Both the position numbers and the translations under genes were made by a program. Shown piece by piece: positions 58,855 to 64,000 of a stretch of 64,000 bases of DNA. Location: positions 1-64,000 of the forward strand of contig CAIVAT010000022.1 of NCBI GenBank assembly GCA_903903985.1, written 5' to 3'. A model generated the notes under the pieces. That model was not told where the DNA came from, made no database searches, and was given only the letters and a program-made list of their open reading frames with translations. How positions within the stretch are numbered: the stretch's first letter is position 1; each line of letters begins with the position of its first letter. Origin of the DNA: an uncultured Bacteroidales bacterium. Its GTDB lineage: Bacteria; Bacteroidota; Bacteroidia; Bacteroidales; FEN-979.

Positions 58855-60816
58855 ATGAATCTTTCACCGCTGACGACCGTTTTTCTTGGGATCACAATAC
58901 TCTTCGGCACTTCCTGTAAAAAGAAAGAACCTGCGTCCCTGCATCTTGATAATATCATGGCCGGAACCATCTCCCTGAACCTTGGCTCATCTACCAGGGA
59001 TATCCCGGTGAACAGTGTTTTCACCATTGACTTTGACACTGAAATTGATCCGTTGCTGGGAAGCCAGGGAATTTCATTGCAAAAAGCAGACAACACAACC
59101 GTTCCATGCAACTTTACTTTTTTAAACAGCAATAAAAGCGTCAAATTAGCACCCCAGAGCGTGCTTGACAATTATACACAGTATAAAATCAAACTCACCC
59201 AGGCTATTAAAGGCTCCAATGGCGAATCGTTTGCAGGAGCGGAGGTGACCTTTATGACCATCGTAGGCCAGCTGGCCATAAAAACCATTACGGTCAACCA
59301 GCAGGACTTTCAAGTCCCGAAAAGACCAAAAAATATTGATTATCAAAATGTTCATATTACAATTACTTTTTCCGATTCGCTTGATCCTTCCACCTACCAG
59401 AACTATTTTTCCATCTGGCCTCTGAAGCCTGTTTCAATCTCACTGACGGGTGATCAGAAAACGGTAAACATTGTAAATAACGCACCGCTTCAAGATTTTT
59501 CAAAAACCTATCTGAATATTTCAAAAGAGTTAAAGGCTAAAAATGGTGCGTCATTTGGCGGTTTCACCAACTATTTTTTCACGGTGCTTGATTCAACGCC
59601 AAAATTTCCGATAATTACCGATGATCAGCTTCTTACACTGATCCAGGAAAAAACATTCCGCTATTTTTATGATTATGCCCATCCTTCCTGCGGCCTTGCA
59701 AGGGAACGATATAATTCCGGAGATATCGTGACAACAGGAGGTTCAGGTTTTGGGGTGATGGCGCTGATCGTTGGCATGGAACGCGGATTTATCACACGGG
59801 AACAGGGAATGACCCGGTTAAATAAAATCCTTACTTTTCTTGAAACCTGCGACCGCTATCATGGTGCATGGGCACACTGGATCAACGGAACAACCGGAAA
59901 AACAATTCCGTTTTCTACCAATGATGACGGCGCCGACCTGGTCGAAACCTCCTATATGGTCGAAGGGCTCATGACCATGCGGCAATACCTTGATCCGGGC
60001 GTCCCTGCCGAACAAACACGGATACAAAGGATCGATGCATTGACCGATGCCGTTGAATATGATTGGTTCACCCGGGGACAAAATGTGCTGTACTGGCACT
60101 GGTCTCCCAATTCAGGCTGGATCATGAACATGCAAATCAGGGGGCACAATGAATGCCTGATCACCTATATTGCTGCATCAACATCAACAACCCATCCTGT
60201 TTCGGCAGCGGTTTATACCCAGGGTTATGCCAGCAACGGCGGAATTATAAATGGTAACAGTTATTACGGGATCAGGCTTCCTCTTGGTGAGGCTTACGGC
60301 GGCCCATTGTTTTACACCCATTATACTTTTCTCGGGCTGGACCCGCGGACCCTTCAGGATCAATATGCTCATTATTGGGAGCAAAACGTCAACCATTCTT
60401 TGATTAACCAGACCTACTGTCTTACAAATCCCAGGGGATGGGTTGGATATAGTTCAGATTGCTGGGGACTAACCGCCAGTGACAATCCATGGGGTTATGA
60501 TGCACATTCGCCAACCAATGACCTTGGGGTCATTACTCCTTCTGCCGCAGTATCGGCGATTGCATACACTCCTCAACAATCCATGGCTGCCATCAGATTT
60601 TTCTATTACACCATCGGCGACAGGCTCTGGGGACAATATGGCTTCTTCGATGCTTTTGATCCAACGGAAAACTGGTGGGCATCCTCCTATCTTGCAATCG
60701 ATCAGGGGCCGATCATTTGCATGATCGAAAATCACAGAACCGGTCTTTTATGGGATTTGTTCATGTCGCACCCGAAAGTAAATGCCGGCCTCACCAAATT
60801 TGGCTTTACCCATTAA
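58855..60816 (+). CDS. Ig-like plus glucoamylase-fold (PF10091/GH144-like) lipoprotein
   Basis: Lipobox LFGTSCKKKE; LLTLIQEKTFRYFYDYAHPSCGLARERYNSGDIVTTGGSGFGVMALIVGMERGFITREQG...EGLMTMRQYL...AYGGPLFYTHYTFLGLDPRTLQD...LWGQYGFFDAFDPTENWWASSYLAIDQGPIICMIENHRTGLLW. Confidence 0.85.
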   Translation: MNLSPLTTVFLGITILFGTSCKKKEPASLHLDNIMAGTISLNLGSSTRDIPVNSVFTIDFDTEIDPLLGSQGISLQKADNTTVPCNFTFLNSNKSVKLAPQSVLDNYTQYKIKLTQAIKGSNGESFAGAEVTFMTIVGQLAIKTITVNQQDFQVPKRPKNIDYQNVHITITFSDSLDPSTYQNYFSIWPLKPVSISLTGDQKTVNIVNNAPLQDFSKTYLNISKELKAKNGASFGGFTNYFFTVLDSTPKFPIITDDQLLTLIQEKTFRYFYDYAHPSCGLARERYNSGDIVTTGGSGFGVMALIVGMERGFITREQGMTRLNKILTFLETCDRYHGAWAHWINGTTGKTIPFSTNDDGADLVETSYMVEGLMTMRQYLDPGVPAEQTRIQRIDALTDAVEYDWFTRGQNVLYWHWSPNSGWIMNMQIRGHNECLITYIAASTSTTHPVSAAVYTQGYASNGGIINGNSYYGIRLPLGEAYGGPLFYTHYTFLGLDPRTLQDQYAHYWEQNVNHSLINQTYCLTNPRGWVGYSSDCWGLTASDNPWGYDAHSPTNDLGVITPSAAVSAIAYTPQQSMAAIRFFYYTIGDRLWGQYGFFDAFDPTENWWASSYLAIDQGPIICMIENHRTGLLWDLFMSHPKVNAGLTKFGFTH

Positions 60817-60844
60817 AAGTTATTAACCTTAATCGAACCACTTC

Positions 60845-63088
60845 ATGAAAAAAGCATTTATCCTCAACGATGTGGCGTTGTTGTTCGTACTCCTGCTCCT
60901 GGGCGGCACCCTGCAGGCACAGGTTGCCGTACAGCATAAGCTTAGCCCGGTTGACAAAGCAAAAATTGATTCCCTGATGAACCAGATGACCCTTGAGGAG
61001 AAACTCGGCCAGATGACCCTGTTCGCCTCAGGATGGGATGTCACCGGACCGGTAGTGGGCACCAATGATAAAAAGTTGATCATGGAGGGGAAAGTCGGGG
61101 CCATTTTAAATGCTTATACCGTTGATTATGTGCGTGATCTGCAGCGAATGGCCGTTGAGGATTCACGCTTAAAAATCCCGCTGCTTTTTGGTTATGATGT
61201 TATCCACGGTCATCGTACCATTTTCCCGATTCCATTGGGCCAGTCGTGTTCCTGGAATTTAAAAATGATTGAGGATGCCGAACGGGTCGCTGCCATTGAA
61301 GCAACCGCAGAGGGGATCAACTGGACCTTTGCCCCGATGGTTGACATAGCACGTGATCCGCGCTGGGGAAGGGTTATGGAAGGATCGGGGGAAGACACCT
61401 GGCTGGGATGTAAAATTGCAGCAGCAAGGGTCAAAGGGTTCCAGGGAAACGATTTAAAAGCGAACAATACGCTTCTGGCGTGTGCAAAACATTTTGCAGC
61501 ATACGGAGCACCCCAGGGTGGGCGGGATTATTTTACAGTCGATATTTCCCAGCTGACACTTTATGAATCATACCTTCCTCCATACAAAGCTTGTTCGGAT
61601 GCGGGAGCAGGTTCCATTATGACATCTTTTAACGAAATTGCAGGAGTGCCTTCGACCTGCAATAAATGGCTCCTGACCGATCTTCTTAAAAAAGAGTGGG
61701 GATTTAAAGGCTTTGTGGTGACCGACTGGACTTCCATCAATGAACTGGTCAATCACGGGGTCGCTGAAAACAACAAGGATGCTGCCCGGATATCCCTGAA
61801 TGCAGGCGTTGATATGGATATGTGCGGTAAGACCTTCCTGGATTACGGCACAGAATTATTGAAAGAAAAAAAGATCGGTATGGACAGGATTGATGAAGCT
61901 GTCCGGTCAATCCTGGAGGCAAAAGCAATGCTGGGCCTTTTTGATGATCCATATCGTTACTGCGATAAATCGCGCCAGGAAAAAGAGGTAATGACCCCCG
62001 ATCATCTCTCCCTGGCAAGGAAAATGGTTTCGGAGAGTTGTGTTTTGTTAAAAAATCCCGGGCACATGCTTCCTATCCCGGAAAAGGCAAAAACAATCGC
62101 AATCATAGGTCCGTTGGGCGACTCCAGGAAAGACATGCTTGGAAGCTGGTCGGCCGCAGGGAAATGGGAACAATCCGTCACCTTGCTTGAAGGCATTAAA
62201 AACAGAACCGGTGACAAAACGGAGATCATCTATGAGAAGGGCTGCAATACCAACGACAACGACAGGAGTGGATTTGAAGCTGCAGTGAAAGCGGCTGTTA
62301 AGGCAGATTATGTGATCCTGGCACTGGGCGAAAACAGCTGGATGAGCGGCGAAGCTGCAAGCCGGACCAGCATCGATGTTCCAGGTGTACAGAATGAACT
62401 TGCCGAAGTCATTGTTAACACCGGAAAACCGGTTGTGGTTGTTCTGTTCAATGGTCGCCCACTGGCCATCACAAAACTTGCAAGGCAGCCGGTGGCCATC
62501 CTGGAGACATGGTTTGGCGGAACCCAGGCCGGAAATGGCATTGCCGATGTACTTTTCGGTGATGTAAATCCTTCGGGAAAACTCACCATGACCTTTCCGA
62601 GAAATGAAGGACAGATACCCATATTCTATAATGTGAAAAATTCCGGAAGGCCATATAACCCGGCTGACAGCGGAGCCAAATATGTTTCAAGGTACCTCGA
62701 TGGCCCCAACGACCCGCTCTTTCCGTTTGGATTTGGACGCAGCTACACCAGTTTCATATACTCCAACCTTGCAGCCAGTGTTGATGGCCATAAAATCAAT
62801 ATTACAGTTCAGGTTGCCAATGAAGGAGAATTCGACGGCGAGGAGATCGTGCAGTTATATATCCGGGACAAAGTCGGCTCTATTACGCGGCCACTGAAAG
62901 AATTAAAGGGATACCAGAAAGTGCTGATCAAAAAAGGCGAAACGAAAACAATCGCATTTAGCCTCACCACCGATGACCTGGCATTTTATCACCCGGATCT
63001 GAAAAAATACTGGGAACCCGGCGAATTTATGGTCTTTGTTGGTACGAACTCGGCGGAGACATTATCCACATCCATTACAGTTGAGTGA
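60845..63088 (+). CDS. bglX: GH3 beta-glucosidase (BglX-like)
   Basis: MNQMTLEEKLGQMTLF, RDPRWGRVMEGSGEDTWLG, nucleophile GFKGFVVTDWTSINELVNHG, FPFGFGRSYTSF, C-term FN3-like domain. Confidence 0.95.
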   Translation: MKKAFILNDVALLFVLLLLGGTLQAQVAVQHKLSPVDKAKIDSLMNQMTLEEKLGQMTLFASGWDVTGPVVGTNDKKLIMEGKVGAILNAYTVDYVRDLQRMAVEDSRLKIPLLFGYDVIHGHRTIFPIPLGQSCSWNLKMIEDAERVAAIEATAEGINWTFAPMVDIARDPRWGRVMEGSGEDTWLGCKIAAARVKGFQGNDLKANNTLLACAKHFAAYGAPQGGRDYFTVDISQLTLYESYLPPYKACSDAGAGSIMTSFNEIAGVPSTCNKWLLTDLLKKEWGFKGFVVTDWTSINELVNHGVAENNKDAARISLNAGVDMDMCGKTFLDYGTELLKEKKIGMDRIDEAVRSILEAKAMLGLFDDPYRYCDKSRQEKEVMTPDHLSLARKMVSESCVLLKNPGHMLPIPEKAKTIAIIGPLGDSRKDMLGSWSAAGKWEQSVTLLEGIKNRTGDKTEIIYEKGCNTNDNDRSGFEAAVKAAVKADYVILALGENSWMSGEAASRTSIDVPGVQNELAEVIVNTGKPVVVVLFNGRPLAITKLARQPVAILETWFGGTQAGNGIADVLFGDVNPSGKLTMTFPRNEGQIPIFYNVKNSGRPYNPADSGAKYVSRYLDGPNDPLFPFGFGRSYTSFIYSNLAASVDGHKINITVQVANEGEFDGEEIVQLYIRDKVGSITRPLKELKGYQKVLIKKGETKTIAFSLTTDDLAFYHPDLKKYWEPGEFMVFVGTNSAETLSTSITVE

Positions 63089-63102
63089 AATTTAGAAACT
63101 TT

Positions 63103-64000
63103 ATGAAGATCAGGAACTTATTGGTATTACTGGCATTCTTTTTTGCCATGGGTACCGCACAGTCGCAACAGGTTGTTTTCAAGTCAAACGGGAAGGTTAA
63201 TTATCCTTTGGCTCCTCACGAAATGACGATGCTCGATTCCATTCAGCATAAAACGTTCCTTTTCTTTTTAAAGGAACATCATCCTGAAAACGGGATTGTA
63301 AAAGACCGGAGTACGGGAAGTTCTCCCTGTAGTATCGCCGCAACAGGTTTTGGAATCCCATCCCTGGCGATCGGTGCTGAAAGAAACTGGATCAGCCGTG
63401 AAAAGGCTGCCGAAATCACCCTTGGCATCCTGAAATTCTTTTTCAATTCTGTGCAAAGTACGTCTAAAAATGTCACCGGTTATAAAGGATTTTATTATCA
63501 TTTTCTGAAAATGGATTCCGGTAATCGCGAATGGAACTGTGAACTCTCTTCGGTCGATACCGGATTGCTGATGATGGGTGTCATTTTTGCACGAAACTAT
63601 TACAATTCCGACAATAAGGTTGAAAACCAGATCCGGTCCCTGGCGGCAAAATTACTTGAACGCGTTGACTGGAACTTTATGGTACTGCCTGCTTCGAGTA
63701 AATATGCCCATACCATTTCCATGGCCTGGACACCCGAAGCGGGATTGCAGGATTATGGCTGGTGCGGTTATAACGAGGCGCTGTTCCTGTATATCCTGGC
63801 CGCAGGCAGCGGAATGGACAATGCTGCGCAAAGTTACAGTTCATGGTTAAAAACCTACAAATGGACCACCCCATATAAAGGACTTTCCCATGTTGCTTTT
63901 CCTCCTTTGTTCGGCCATCAGTTTTCCCAGGCATTCATCGATTTCAGGGGGATCGCTGATTCGTACATGAAGGAAAAGGGAATCGACTATTTTGAGAATT
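63103..64000 (+). CDS. Second glucoamylase-fold (PF10091/GH144-like) protein, truncated by the window end
   Basis: Open frame from ATG 63103 with no stop to 64000: MKIRNLLVLLAFFFAMGTAQSQQVVFKSNGKVNYPLAPHEMTMLDSIQHKTFLFFLKEHHPENGIVKDRSTGSSPCSIAATGFGIPSLAIGAERNWISREKAAEITL...YNEALFLYILAAGS. Not in the ORF track. Confidence 0.75.
   Translation, partial: MKIRNLLVLLAFFFAMGTAQSQQVVFKSNGKVNYPLAPHEMTMLDSIQHKTFLFFLKEHHPENGIVKDRSTGSSPCSIAATGFGIPSLAIGAERNWISREKAAEITLGILKFFFNSVQSTSKNVTGYKGFYYHFLKMDSGNREWNCELSSVDTGLLMMGVIFARNYYNSDNKVENQIRSLAAKLLERVDWNFMVLPASSKYAHTISMAWTPEAGLQDYGWCGYNEALFLYILAAGSGMDNAAQSYSSWLKTYKWTTPYKGLSHVAFPPLFGHQFSQAFIDFRGIADSYMKEKGIDYFEN

Overview
This window comes from a Bacteroidota (Bacteroidales-like) chromosome. 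Evidence: SusC/SusD pairs, T9SS C-terminal sorting domains, and TAnnTTTG-type promoter boxes. All calls were made by eye; no database search was run. Left part (0-30 kb): the 5' part of a HypD-like glycyl radical enzyme that is missing from the ORF track, an MsrB-MsrA lipoprotein, tRNA-Phe(GAA), and an accessory/decayed zone. That zone holds an nSTAND-like ATPase with WD40 repeats, co-oriented 7 bp downstream of an uncharacterised gene with an Rx4H (HEPN-like) motif, plus gene fragments. It is followed by a very large propeller hybrid histidine kinase and a stand-alone receiver. Right part (30-64 kb): a large beta-glucan utilisation locus with three SusC/D pairs, GH16, two GH30, GH5-CBM6, GH3, two glucoamylase-fold (GH144-like) proteins, and Nudix-type and triple-Y regulators. 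The most striking signal is at 26.36-26.70 kb, upstream of cysE-cysK. Two consecutive short ORFs carry runs of 3 and 6 Cys codons. Each is followed by mutually exclusive antiterminator/terminator hairpins with a U-tract, which looks like a tandem cysteine-sensing transcription attenuator.
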